Positions 55,153-63,592 of a stretch of DNA of 64,000 nucleotides are shown here, piece by piece. The stretch lies in contig NZ_VFNH01000002.1 in NCBI RefSeq assembly GCF_006715485.1, positions 310,001 through 374,000 on the forward strand, in the 5' to 3' direction. Below the pieces are notes generated by a model, which searched no databases, was not told where the DNA came from, and was given only the letters and a program-made list of their open reading frames with translations. Within the stretch, counting starts at the first letter, position 1, and the number at the start of each line of letters is the position of its first letter. A program made the translations under genes and the position numbers. Source of the stretch: Herbaspirillum sp. SJZ107 (lineage in GTDB: Bacteria > Pseudomonadota > Gammaproteobacteria > Burkholderiales > Burkholderiaceae_D).

Positions 55153-55380
55153 ATGTCCATTTCGACACCAATCAAGCGCACGTTTGGCGGTAAGTCCAAA
55201 TCAGATGAGTATTTTCGGGCAGTAAATGCCGTGATTGCTGTACTTCTTCCGTACAGCACCCTACAGACAATTTCCGAGCATCTGAACTCGCAGCACCTGA
55301 CAACGCCTTCAGGACTTCCCTGGACAAAGCACCGGGTATCGTCGTACTTACGCAGCAACGACATTCATTCAACAAACTAA
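55153..55380 (+). CDS. Small unknown protein, possible DNA-binding (75 aa)
   Basis: The 75-aa protein begins MSISTPIKRTFGGKSKSDEY and has LLPYSTLQTISEHLNSQHLT, where an HTH-like helix pair could fit, then PSGLPWTKHRVSSYLR, a pattern seen at the C-terminus of serine-recombinase recombinase domains (TPxGxxWxxxxVxxxL). AGGAGGA lies upstream at a long spacing of about 12. It may regulate or act as a recombination directionality factor, but this is only inferred from size and place. It is the first gene after the promoter. Confidence 0.55.
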   Translation: MSISTPIKRTFGGKSKSDEYFRAVNAVIAVLLPYSTLQTISEHLNSQHLTTPSGLPWTKHRVSSYLRSNDIHSTN

Positions 55381-55392
55381 AGGAATTAAATC

Positions 55393-55830
55393 ATGGCAAC
55401 GAAAACAACAGAAGCACCAGTAGAAACACCAGCAGCACCAGTGATGCAAGCCGTAACACCAAAACCATTCGCTCTAACAATCTCGGCTCCAGTAAATGTA
55501 GCGCTGGATGAGGCTGTAGTACATGCACGCGAAGGGTACGTGTTCTCGGAAGGGCTAATCGAGATTATGAACGGCTTTGCATTCTTCACGATGCACCTTG
55601 GAAATCCAAAAGCGCACATTATCAAGACTGCTACAGAATCTATCGAACGTAGCCAACGCGAAGAAGCTGCACAGCGCAAACGCGATATCGAAGCAGCCGC
55701 TAAGCGCATGCTGGAAGACGAAAAACGAGCGAGGCTGGAAAAGGAAGTAGCCGACGCTACCAAAGCGCTTGAAAAGCAAATCGCAGCATTGAAGCAAGCA
55801 GCAGCCGCAGAGCTGGCAAAGCTGAACTGA
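55393..55830 (+). CDS. Unknown protein with C-terminal coiled coil (145 aa)
   Basis: The N-terminal 40 residues are Ala/Thr/Pro-rich (MATKTTEAPVETPAAPVMQA), then ISAPVNVALDEAVVHAREGY. Residues about 80-145 are a highly charged coiled coil (SQREEAAQRKRDIEAAAKRM). Starts 12 bp after the previous gene, with AAGGA upstream, so same operon. No family is recognised. Protein-protein interaction is likely from the coiled coil. Confidence 0.6.
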   Translation: MATKTTEAPVETPAAPVMQAVTPKPFALTISAPVNVALDEAVVHAREGYVFSEGLIEIMNGFAFFTMHLGNPKAHIIKTATESIERSQREEAAQRKRDIEAAAKRMLEDEKRARLEKEVADATKALEKQIAALKQAAAAELAKLN

Positions 55831-55985
55831 AGTAAATCCATCCAGCCTCCCTGGTGGAGCGCTTCTTGCCAATTCTGGCACCGTAACAAAAAATCCGCAT
55901 AAACGCAGTTCGATCAATCTACACCCGCAAATCAGGGTGCGGGATTAGTTCGTCCTGCGCTTTGCGTTAATGACAAGGAATCCAA

Positions 55986-56243
55986 ATGAAACAGAAATTA
56001 ACTCCGGTAGCCGGTACAACCCGTAAGCGTCTTACCTTCGATGATGGGAGCGTACTCGACAGGCAGTTTGTTTATTTGCACCCGCATACATGGAACAAGC
56101 TACGTAAGCTTTCGATAACGCAAGGCGTAAGTGGATCACGCGTAATTGAAAATCTGATCCACCAGAAAGCAACTCCAGACAGGGAAACACTCGCCGAGTT
56201 ACAGAAACAACGCGAGCAAGATAGAAACAGAAATAATGTTTAA
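55986..56243 (+). CDS. Small basic protein, possibly ribbon-helix-helix type (85 aa)
   Basis: MKQKLTPVAGTTRKRLTFDD, then FVYLHPHTWNKLRKLSITQG and VSGSRVIENLIHQKA, which could form a strand-helix-helix as in RHH regulators or relaxosome accessory proteins. AAGGAATCCA precedes the ATG. The C-terminal tail is charged and Arg/Gln-rich. It is encoded directly before the replication-like gene, a usual place for a regulator of copy number. The assignment is tentative. Confidence 0.55.
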   Translation: MKQKLTPVAGTTRKRLTFDDGSVLDRQFVYLHPHTWNKLRKLSITQGVSGSRVIENLIHQKATPDRETLAELQKQREQDRNRNNV

Positions 56244-56388
56244 AATCAAGAACTTACGATGAATGTAGAAAATGGATGGAATTGTTAATCTCCATCCATC
56301 CGCCATAGGGGAAATACTCGATTCATCGCATCGAAAACAGATTTGATTAAAGACAAGTATATGTAGCAGTAGGAAGTAAGGAGTATTA

Positions 56389-57465
56389 ATGACAAAGAAG
56401 ACAGAGACAATCATTCACCTTGCAAATGGTGGAAACCATAGCCCTGTGAATTTCCGTAAGCATAAGGACATGCTACTGAATCACCCATACACCAATGGCA
56501 GACTGTACCATATCGTCCTAACCGGATCGGAAGATCGTAGAGTGTACCGCAAGGCTGTAGAGCTACTGTGTAAGCAACTTCGAACCAATGGAATGCCATG
56601 CCGATACAAGGCATGCTATGAACGGGACAAGCTCAAAAGGTTTCATAAGCATGTATTCCTATTGATCGAAGCAAAGGATGCTCACCCCGATACCATTATC
56701 CATTACAGGAAAAATCACTGGTTCACTGAAATGACGGGAAAGCTTGGTCTGGCCTTCAAGATCGCTCCACCGCAAGACTCAATGCACCACGTAGCAGGAA
56801 AACAAGTCAATTACGCCTACGTACCGAAGAAAGCAGGACCAGTGCTGGATGATTGCTTGCTCTGGATTTCCTACCTTACGAAAGTACGGAGTAAGAATGG
56901 AGTGGAAGGGCAGGTTTATACAGCCAGCACCAACAGAGAGACAAAGCCCACCCTTGATTCCCTTCCCGCTGCTCTCCCAGCAGCGACAGAAGAGATTATT
57001 CCACTGGAAAGTGTAAAAGTAGTTTCTCATAAAGTTATGAAAAACCCAGCAGCAGACGGACAGAGTAATTTGGAAAGTACCAATTATCCTAAACAGGATA
57101 AAACCCTCCCCATGCCCCGGTTGATTACCGGGCAGGAAAAAACAAACGAAGGAGACGCTATGCACCAGCTTACGCCAGCAGGATTCAATTTCGTAGCAGG
57201 ACTGTACGAGAAAGCCATTGGTGCTCGTATGCACCTGGGCCAGATTCAAGAGTACCTGAAAGCCAATGGCATCATGAAATCAATCTGGCAGGTTCGGAAT
57301 GACCTTGATAGCACATTCTGCTTCTACGGCTATGCCGACAGTCACCCAATGCCACCGCCAATCAATCTGGCTGAAGTCGATAAAGAAATTAGCAGACAGT
57401 ATGCCCTGCATTTATGCCCATCTCTGGCCCGTCGCAAACAAACCGAAAGGACACACGCAACATGA
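56389..57465 (+). CDS. Candidate replication protein, inovirus Gp2/YagK-like with HxH motif
   Basis: The 358-aa protein has, about residues 35-175, NGRLYHIVLTGSEDRRVYRK, KACYERDKLKRFHKHVFLLI (HxH at about 84-88), then VNYAYVPKK and LLWISYLTKVRSK (tyrosine and Lys near 145-165). This order - strand, H-x-H, WF-x-E/Q, YLxK - recalls the inovirus Gp2/YagK and HUH-endonuclease Rep group that starts rolling-circle replication. The middle residue of HxH is Lys, less hydrophobic than usual, so the match is partial. The C-terminal 130 residues, with QLTPAGFNFVAGLYEKAIGA, are probably a separate HTH-containing part. It is likely the element's Rep; alternatives are a DNA-processing or relaxase-like protein. 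Confidence 0.6.
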   Translation: MTKKTETIIHLANGGNHSPVNFRKHKDMLLNHPYTNGRLYHIVLTGSEDRRVYRKAVELLCKQLRTNGMPCRYKACYERDKLKRFHKHVFLLIEAKDAHPDTIIHYRKNHWFTEMTGKLGLAFKIAPPQDSMHHVAGKQVNYAYVPKKAGPVLDDCLLWISYLTKVRSKNGVEGQVYTASTNRETKPTLDSLPAALPAATEEIIPLESVKVVSHKVMKNPAADGQSNLESTNYPKQDKTLPMPRLITGQEKTNEGDAMHQLTPAGFNFVAGLYEKAIGARMHLGQIQEYLKANGIMKSIWQVRNDLDSTFCFYGYADSHPMPPPINLAEVDKEISRQYALHLCPSLARRKQTERTHAT

Positions 57466-57737
57466 AGGATTCACTAAAACGCACGCCGAAGGCACAGAGC
57501 AATTTTCCTGAACGGGAACTTAGCCATTCGACAGCAGCAACCCAGCCAGCCACGAAGGTTCAGGATAGCTGGGCGTGGGGCAAGCCGGATATGAAAGCGT
57601 CTGTGACGCCTGTAGCCGCTCCCAAGCCAGCCGCAGCAACGAAACCACAGCCGACAGCATCAACGAAGGGCAACCCAGCTACAGTGGTAGCCGAGTTGTC
57701 CCGCATCGGTAAGAAGCAATCCCGGCTTCCCCATTGA
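57462..57737 (+). CDS. Unknown Pro/Ala-rich small protein (91 aa)
   Basis: The start overlaps the stop of the Rep-like gene by ATGA (57,462-57,465), showing coupling. The protein is disordered and Ala/Pro/Thr-rich (VAAPKPAAATKPQPTASTKG) with one aromatic patch (VQDSWAWGKPDMKA) and a basic end. No family. The coupling suggests a partner or accessory protein of Rep. Confidence 0.55.
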   Translation: MKDSLKRTPKAQSNFPERELSHSTAATQPATKVQDSWAWGKPDMKASVTPVAAPKPAAATKPQPTASTKGNPATVVAELSRIGKKQSRLPH

Positions 57738-57829
57738 TGATGGGCCGGGTAACTAAGTTCTTTGGATTGTCCAATTAACTACCCCACACCGCCGCAACAG
57801 TCAGCCAACGGACTTATTCGGATACGATC

Positions 57830-58111
57830 CTACAACCCGTAGTCGTACCCTTCTTGCAAGATGACTCTGAGCTGCTCCAAGAACGCATGAATCTCAGTAT
57901 AGCGAGCATCGCACACCATCTCTTCGACGGTAGGGGGCCAGCGTCGCTCGTCTACTTCGGGCATTGCCTCCTTTGCCAGAGCAAGCAGGTTGTTGTAGTT
58001 GCGGGCGAAAGTGGAAGACGGCTTCACTTCACGCTCTTTCGCTGGCAGCTTTTCTAGCGCCGCAATTGCTCCCTTGACCTGTTCAAAAATTTGATTTGCG
58101 TTGATTGCCAT
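57830..58111 (-). CDS. Unknown helical protein (93 aa)
   Basis: ATG 58,111, preceded by GAGGAAC, gives MAINANQIFEQVKGAIAALE. The rest is helical with basic and acidic stripes (FARNYNNLLALAKEAMPEVD, DARYTEIHAFLEQLRVILQE). It has no membrane segment or signal. It reads leftward, downstream of the YegP-like gene, convergent with the Rep operon. No family is recognised. Confidence 0.6.
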   Translation of the reverse strand: MAINANQIFEQVKGAIAALEKLPAKEREVKPSSTFARNYNNLLALAKEAMPEVDERRWPPTVEEMVCDARYTEIHAFLEQLRVILQEGYDYGL

Positions 58112-58179
58112 ACGGTTCCTCACTAACGATTACGAATGAAAACGGCCCCGCTGCAACATGCTCAGGGCCGTAATGCCAA

Positions 58180-58431
58180 CTACCTCTGATTGAGCGTTCC
58201 GAGAAGGCCCGCCAAGGCATTGCGTAACGTGGAATCGACAACCGAAGTTGCAGCCGTGGTCCCTTTGACCAAGTTGATTCCGTGCAGGCAGTCACTCTTG
58301 TTCCGATAACCCTCACCACTGTCCGCAATGATCCGGTCATTGTCAGCACGCAGACGCCAGCGGTAATCTCCACTGCCGCCAGCAGCAGCGAGCAAGCCGT
58401 TTTGTTTCTGTTCGTAGATTTCGAAATGCAT
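58180..58431 (-). CDS. YegP/DUF1508-domain protein
   Basis: The 83-aa protein contains the DUF1508 signature: GSGDYRWRLRADNDRIIADS followed by GEGYRNKSDCLHGINLVKG. E. coli YegP has two of these units; here there is one, with an extra N-terminal strand. The function of the domain is unknown. GGAGC lies five bases before the ATG. It is followed by the helical protein gene, 68 bp downstream on the same strand. Confidence 0.85.
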   Translation of the reverse strand: MHFEIYEQKQNGLLAAAGGSGDYRWRLRADNDRIIADSGEGYRNKSDCLHGINLVKGTTAATSVVDSTLRNALAGLLGTLNQR

Positions 58432-58801
58432 TGTTAGCTCCTTAATAACAGGCCGCGTTGCGTGACGCAGCAGTTACCGGAAGGCAAGCACCATCCGGGG
58501 AAACGCTATTACTAGATATAGTAGCCCATATCGATTACGACACTACGGATAGTACCACAGTGCGTAACGGATACTTACACAACTATATGAACTGGATTGT
58601 ACTATGGAAATTGATGCTGTATGAACATACAGCAGTATGACACTAACAGTGGAAGCGGCAAGCAGCGCAAAGTGTTAGCAATCGACCGTTTTCCAACACA
58701 TAGGAAACACAGCCGTTAGCACTGTCAGAAAAATAGGGGTTGCAATTTCCAACATGTCACTATATTCTAACACCCATTACCAACAGGGGAGTATCACAGA
58801 C
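58432..58801. other. Intergenic region with a candidate res site and hairpin
   Basis: About 370 bp upstream of the resolvase gene. It holds a GCTGTATGAACATACAGC hairpin (58,616-58,633) and several CTAACA/TGTTAG motifs (58,643-58,770), including TGTCACTATATTCTAACACC at 58,756. Multiple inverted motifs near a resolvase gene are a typical res arrangement; I cannot define the crossover. Confidence 0.45.
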
Positions 58802-59365
58802 ATGGCAACATTCGCTTACGGTCGTGTCAGCACCAAGGAACAAACGACTGAGAACCAACGGATTGAGATTGAAGCATCCGGCTACACCGTCGAGTACTGG
58901 TACGCTGACGAAGGCGTGTCGGGCAAGATGTCTGCTATGCAACGTCCGCAGTTCGCTAAGATGCTCGGCCAGATGCGTGACGGTGAGAAGCTGGTTGTAA
59001 CGAAGCTGGACCGCTTGGGCCGCGATGCTCAGGACATAGGAGCGACTATCAAGATGCTGGCAGGTCGCAAGATTGAAGTGGTCGTTCTCCAGCTCGGTAA
59101 GTTGGACCTTACTAGCCCAGCCGGTAAGCTTATGCTGAAGATGCTGGCCGCTGTTGCTGAAATGGAGCGTGATCTGTTGGTAGAGCGTACCCATGCCGGA
59201 CTGGAACGGGCAAAGGCAGAGGGTAAGACCCTGGGCCGTAAGTCAAAGACCACGCCAGAGCAGCAAGAGAAGATGAAGAACGAATACGCTAACAACGCAT
59301 CGGTTAGCAGTCTGGCACGCGACTACGGCGTAAGCCGTGCTACGGTGCTCTCCATCGTCAAGTAA
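58802..59365 (+). CDS. Small serine recombinase (resolvase/invertase family)
   Basis: The 187-aa protein begins MATFAYGRVSTKEQTTENQR with the catalytic Ser in YGRVST, then GEKLVVTKLDRLGRDAQDIG, VVLQLGKLDLTSPAGKLMLK, MLAAVAEMERDLLVERTHAG and a C-terminal HTH (NNASVSSLARDYGVSRATVL). It is of resolvase/invertase length and catalyses short-range inversion or resolution. ATG 58,802 is used; the frame is open 16 codons earlier, but this start matches the family. Its site may be in the preceding intergenic DNA. Confidence 0.94.
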   Translation: MATFAYGRVSTKEQTTENQRIEIEASGYTVEYWYADEGVSGKMSAMQRPQFAKMLGQMRDGEKLVVTKLDRLGRDAQDIGATIKMLAGRKIEVVVLQLGKLDLTSPAGKLMLKMLAAVAEMERDLLVERTHAGLERAKAEGKTLGRKSKTTPEQQEKMKNEYANNASVSSLARDYGVSRATVLSIVK

Positions 59366-59500
59366 GCACCAGACACGACAGGAAGGCCGCTACAGCGATC
59401 CTGGCCTGCCGTTCAAAGTGTCTCGACGGCTTCAGCCGCAGCAACACTCCAAGGAATACAATAGCTGGGCAACAATCCTTGTTGCTCATTTGGAGCTTGC

Positions 59501-60196
59501 ATGTCGCCCATCTACAAGTACACACCCGAAAAGTACGTTGACGGTTTTATACGGCGTGGCGAAATACTGTTTCGTACGCTTGCATACTACAAAGACTACG
59601 AAGAGCAACAGGTAAGGGGCGACAGGTACGAAGGGACGCGATTGCATCAAAAGGCGGGAGGACTTCCCCTTACGATGGTGGAGAGCGGCCAGACGCACAT
59701 TTTCAACGGCTCGCTTGAATCAAACGCCCGAACCGAAGACATCTTCGTGCTATGCCTTAGCACCGAGTTATCAGCAGACCTTGCGCATGACTTCGGGACT
59801 ACGACCTGTATCGAAATCCATGATCCCATCAGGTTACTCGCTGGCATACGCTCCGCCTTGAAGCGCCGACCCTCGATCAAGAATGAAACTCTGCTGCACA
59901 GGCCAGTTACGTATTACAACGCTGGCGACAACGTAGGGATCGAATGGGCCTTCCCTGACAGGATTGCAATGTCCAAAACAAGGGACTACGAAAAGCAGAA
60001 GGAGTACCGGATTGCGTTTGGTGTCAACAATGCTCTGGCGTTCCAGAACACTACCATGCGGCTTGTTACAGACGGTCATATCGAACCCCGTATCGTGACA
60101 AACCATAGGGACATGCTGCTGAAAGTGGGCGACCTACGGCGAAGCTGTACGGTCTGGGAATTCGGTCCAGATGGCGTTCCAAGGAAGAGAGCATGA
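59501..60196 (+). CDS. Unknown protein (231 aa), DUF2971-like start
   Basis: The protein begins MSPIYKYTPEKYVDGFIRRG, EILFRTLAYYKDYEEQQVRG, reminiscent of proteins with the YKYxxxxxxxxxxxxGxLRF pattern of DUF2971, though the similarity is short. No signal or membrane segments. A later part has CLSTELSADLAHDFGTTTCI and YEKQKEYRIAFGVNN. GGAGC lies 7-8 bases before the ATG. Cargo role of the element is suspected; a defence function is possible but not shown. Confidence 0.6.
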   Translation: MSPIYKYTPEKYVDGFIRRGEILFRTLAYYKDYEEQQVRGDRYEGTRLHQKAGGLPLTMVESGQTHIFNGSLESNARTEDIFVLCLSTELSADLAHDFGTTTCIEIHDPIRLLAGIRSALKRRPSIKNETLLHRPVTYYNAGDNVGIEWAFPDRIAMSKTRDYEKQKEYRIAFGVNNALAFQNTTMRLVTDGHIEPRIVTNHRDMLLKVGDLRRSCTVWEFGPDGVPRKRA

Positions 60197-60289
60197 GCGC
60201 GAAAGTAGTACCGGCAGCATAACCACGAATATCTTCGACTGCCGCCGTACAGTCGCGTTATGATTCTCTGACAACGTTACGGAGAATGT

Positions 60290-61018
60290 ATGAGCATCCG
60301 ACGATTTTTCGTTACTCAATTGCTACCCGCTTTGGACGATTTTCGTGCCAACTCTTCGAACCGTGACATTGATCACGGAACCGATGTCGCTATAGCTGCT
60401 CGTCTGGCAGGGATTCTCAACAGCCTGCCTGAGAGGGTGATGCTGGAAATCCCACAGCCATTGAAGACGTTATTATTCCGCAGAGACTATCACTACCGTG
60501 AGAGTACATGGCGTGAGTGTCCTGCTTACGAATACGTATGCGATTTTGCGATTGCCTACAAACACGAAACTGTCTCACGACCTGGGCGCAAGATTGACCG
60601 CTTGGAGAAAGCGCAGCCCCGTGCCGCTTACTGCATCTACAGGGATTCTTCAGGCGAGTACCATGGTACGCAAAAGCTGCTTTGGCTAAAGTTGCTCTCC
60701 GGTGAATCGGTTGACCTTCGGCGGGCCTTGATGGTGTCAGTTGCCTATTGGGTGATCGAGCTTTTCCAGTTCGGTTTCATTGAGCTGATCGATCCCAACC
60801 GTTTTGCATTCTCCGAAAATATGTCGCGTGCTGAAGCAGAAGCGCAACCAAATCTCCGACTCCACCAAATCGCAGGCGAACAATACGGCAACTTGTTTCA
60901 CGTGCTTGAGTATGATTACGAAACTGGCTTTCTGAGAGTCCCTGGGCCGGGCACAGCCTTCGAAATTTCGAAGAATTTTGACCTAGTATTTACGGACTCC
61001 CCGTTCACTGCCGCGTAA
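60290..61018 (+). CDS. Unknown protein (242 aa)
   Basis: MSIRRFFVTQLLPALDDFRA begins a soluble protein with no signal. Central RECPAYEYVCDFAIAYKHET and RALMVSVAYWVIELFQFGFI form amphipathic helices. GGAG lies about 8 bases upstream. No family is recognised. It is downstream of the DUF2971-like gene, in the same direction, and may form a two-gene cargo unit with it. Confidence 0.6.
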   Translation: MSIRRFFVTQLLPALDDFRANSSNRDIDHGTDVAIAARLAGILNSLPERVMLEIPQPLKTLLFRRDYHYRESTWRECPAYEYVCDFAIAYKHETVSRPGRKIDRLEKAQPRAAYCIYRDSSGEYHGTQKLLWLKLLSGESVDLRRALMVSVAYWVIELFQFGFIELIDPNRFAFSENMSRAEAEAQPNLRLHQIAGEQYGNLFHVLEYDYETGFLRVPGPGTAFEISKNFDLVFTDSPFTAA

Positions 61019-61735
61019 TTTACAATGAAAGCAGTTAAGCGTTGTACATGGGCTTGGACGCGAATAGGAGGCTTCTACGGCCTCCGAGCCTAATCAGGCT
61101 ACATTGTGCTGCTCAACACCACTAAAGCGCTCCAGCGGCCTATAAACCGCCTTCCCAAGCCCTCCTGCTCTCTGGCTAGCTCCAGCCTTACACCAATTCC
61201 AGCGAGACACGCGCTCCAGACGCGATTAGAGCCGTTCTGAGCCTTTTTCCAGTGTAGATGACTCCTACCCCTCCCGGCTCTCTACGAGCCGTCTACCGAT
61301 ATTTCTGGCGCTCTGGCGACCCATCCGAAACGCCACCGGGACAGGTTAAGCAACCAGCCCGCTCCCGCTGATATTCCCAAACCTGGGCGACGGTGCGAAG
61401 CAGGAAGGCACTTCCGAAAAATTCCTTTTCGAAAATTTCGCCATTGGCGACATACCATTGAATGTGCGGAAAGCACAAACCATTGACAAACGGAAATTCG
61501 TGGTGTAAGCTATAGCCCGAACGAGCCGCAGGCGAGTGAGGGTATATAATATTATATAAAAGCAATATTATATTAAAGAAAGACTTCCCTGTAAGGGGAA
61601 GTCAATAGGAAGTATTAATATTAGTAATACTATGTTCTGTGCCTACGGCACTATATAGTTAAAGTGCCATTGGCACATTAGCAACACTATTTCGTATTTA
61701 CGGCTTCCTCGGTGCTCTCACTGCTCTCTGCTAAA
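61019..61735. other. 700-bp interval with palindrome cluster
   Basis: No gene is supportable. The left part (61,019-61,500) has GC near the element average and a leftward frame without coding marks. The right part (61,541-61,676) is strongly AT-rich and holds several palindromes, listed separately. Confidence 0.5.
61543..61676. other. AT-rich palindrome cluster, candidate origin or recombination region
   Basis: TATATAATATTATATA (61,543-61,558) is a 16-bp palindrome. GACTTCCC-TGTAA-type hairpin (61,582-61,603), AGTATTAATATTAGTAATAC-T (61,611-61,631), GTGCC-TAC-GGCAC (61,639-61,651) and GTGCC-ATT-GGCAC (61,664-61,676) follow. Five structures occur within 134 bp. This type of AT-rich, hairpin-dense DNA is found at rolling-circle and theta origins. 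It also lies between cargo and integrase, so a terminator role for some stems is possible. Confidence 0.5.
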
Positions 61736-63556
61736 TCAGTCATCCGGTGCATGAAGTACTTGATCTTCGTCAGTGTACTGCGAGAACTTGCCGTTCTCGC
61801 CGGGGATGCTATATTCGTCCCGGTACGTGTCTGGCGAGAAGATCGGCTTTCCGTGCTCATCAAGTAAATCGTACGCTTCATCCGGTAGCATCGTGTCATA
61901 CGGCGTTGCTGGCCCGGTGTCTACTGGCTTCGCTGGCTGTACGGCTCTAGTCTCGCCTTTCGTCGTCCTACGTGTTCCCCTGCCATTCGGCACGGTCAGC
62001 TTGCCGCTATAACCCATCCCATGCTTGACGAGTCGATTCTTGACGCCCAGAGCCATCGCATTCGTCTGCATCAGGTTCGGGAATATGCCCTTGTCGGCAT
62101 GCAGCGTGGTATGCCCGATCTTCCCCTTTGAGACAGCGAATATCGCTCGGCCTTCGTCGCCCTGGATCACCAGATAGCCTTCAGCAATGCGAACCTGCAC
62201 ATGAAGCCGATGTAAGAAGGCATTGATTCGTCTCCGTGTGTTCTTGTCGGTCAAGTCGATCCTGGCTCGAATCTCCGACCAGTTCAGCTTCTGACCGCCC
62301 GTCAGGTCTGCCGTCAGGCGTTCTACCTCGGCCTTCAGTGTTTTAATGCGTGCTTCGCTCTGGAGTACGAAATTGGCGAAAGTTTCAGACTCGGGATGAA
62401 ACGCCAGCTTTCCAGCCCAAACCGCTAGTTTCTCCCGTTCGGTTATCAGGCGTCCTTCCGCCGCTGTCAGCTCCCGATGAAGCTTGTCCGGGTCCGGCAT
62501 GACCAGACTAATCGCGTCCAGTTGCATAAGGAGAGCCATCAATACATCTTCGCTCTCATCGAGCCGAACATTCTTAGAGCCTTCGCAGCTACCGTAGCGA
62601 CGATTCGCACACATCAGGTAACGGAACTTCGTACGCTGGATGATATGCATGGCGCTTCCACACGCTCCGCAGAACACCAACTTGCCCCATACATTGAACT
62701 CTGCCGACTGTTTAGGTATCTTCCCAGTTTGCCGGGCCTTGATGATGCTTTTGGCGGAATCGAACGTATCCTGATCTACCACAGCAGGAAAGTAGTTTGG
62801 TATCGGCTCCCCACCGTCCTTAGGTGCAAGTTCCCCGATGGCCGCTCGGTTCTGAAGAATCGTAAGGACAGCCGTAGTGCCCCAGCGCCCACCTTTGTTG
62901 AAAGTTTTATAACCCTTCGCATTAAGCGCCTGCGAGATTGCCGTACTGCCCAGCCCTTCAAGGCACAGCCGGAAGATTTCGCGTACAGCATCGGCATGCC
63001 CGTTCAAGTGGTACTTGCCATCCTCGCCCAGATCAAGCCAGTTGCTAACACGCTTGCCAATGTGATGCCCTGATTGCCTTGCACGAGCAAACCGCTTACC
63101 CCATTCGATCTTCCCAAGGTCACTCTTACGGGCGCTCTCCTTGTGAGCATTGTCCAGATGCAGTACAGCCTGCAAGAGTTGCATCGTGTCCCACTCCTTC
63201 GTAAACTTCATTTCGGGGCGCAACGTTACGACGGTTATATCCAGTTCCGTGATGCTCGACAGTAGTGAAACTGCTTGCATGGGCTTTAGCCGGGTTAAGC
63301 GGTCCAAATGCTCCAGAATCAGGATGCTCCCCGGTTCAATCTCCCCTGATTCCCGAGCAGCGATGAACTCACCAAGCGCACCAGTCCGTACGTTGTCCCC
63401 ATGGAATCCAGAAACTGCTTCGTCTGCAAACACACGGTCTGACAGATCGATACCATTGTCCTTACACCACTTGCGAGCAAGCGTCTGTTGACGGTCGATG
63501 GATGTGCCATGCTTCTGGGCATCCGAACTGTAGCGAGAATAAGAATAAGCTTTCAT
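61736..63556 (-). CDS. Large serine integrase
   Basis: The 606-aa protein has the N-terminal catalytic domain with Ser in YSRYSSDAQ (about residue 10), GSILILEHLDRLTRLKPMQA, the recombinase domain (about residues 170-285, LGSTAISQALNAKGYKTFNK, GGRWGTTAVLTILQNRAAIG), a zinc ribbon (FCGACGSAMHIIQRTKFRYL followed by MCANRRYGSCEGS, four Cys) and a coiled coil (about residues 370-420). A long C-terminal tail follows. This is the integrase for insertion into and excision from kamA. It reads toward the element interior, next to attR. Confidence 0.95.
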   Translation of the reverse strand: MKAYSYSRYSSDAQKHGTSIDRQQTLARKWCKDNGIDLSDRVFADEAVSGFHGDNVRTGALGEFIAARESGEIEPGSILILEHLDRLTRLKPMQAVSLLSSITELDITVVTLRPEMKFTKEWDTMQLLQAVLHLDNAHKESARKSDLGKIEWGKRFARARQSGHHIGKRVSNWLDLGEDGKYHLNGHADAVREIFRLCLEGLGSTAISQALNAKGYKTFNKGGRWGTTAVLTILQNRAAIGELAPKDGGEPIPNYFPAVVDQDTFDSAKSIIKARQTGKIPKQSAEFNVWGKLVFCGACGSAMHIIQRTKFRYLMCANRRYGSCEGSKNVRLDESEDVLMALLMQLDAISLVMPDPDKLHRELTAAEGRLITEREKLAVWAGKLAFHPESETFANFVLQSEARIKTLKAEVERLTADLTGGQKLNWSEIRARIDLTDKNTRRRINAFLHRLHVQVRIAEGYLVIQGDEGRAIFAVSKGKIGHTTLHADKGIFPNLMQTNAMALGVKNRLVKHGMGYSGKLTVPNGRGTRRTTKGETRAVQPAKPVDTGPATPYDTMLPDEAYDLLDEHGKPIFSPDTYRDEYSIPGENGKFSQYTDEDQVLHAPDD

Positions 63557-63572
63557 AAGAGACGCATTGTAT

Positions 63573-63592
63573 CAGCACCTGTACAAGGAAAC
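63573..63592. other. attR: right junction of the element in kamA
   Basis: CAGCACCTGTACAAGGAAAC: left of GTAC (63,581-63,584) is element sequence, right is kamA. CAGCAC-NN-GTAC is common to both junctions, differing only at NN (AA on the left, CT on the right). Confidence 0.8.

Larger units (their letters stand above)
54519..63580. mobile_element. 9.1-kb serine-recombinase integrative element inserted in kamA
   Basis: The 9,062 bp from GTAC at 54,519 to the base before GTAC at 63,581 separate the two halves of kamA, which are continuous in frame once the DNA is removed. It has 11-12 genes, lower GC than the host, a large serine integrase at the right end, a resolvase and a candidate Rep protein. 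The reconstructed attB is CAGCACAAGTACAAGGAAAC and attP CAGCACCTGTACTTGTGCTG. No conjugation or capsid gene is seen, so it is an integrative element of the satellite or IME type. Removing it would restore kamA. Confidence 0.88.

Noticed and set aside
61282..61565. Short leftward open frames before the palindrome cluster
   Set aside because: Two overlapping frames lack a ribosome site and homology; no evidence of coding.
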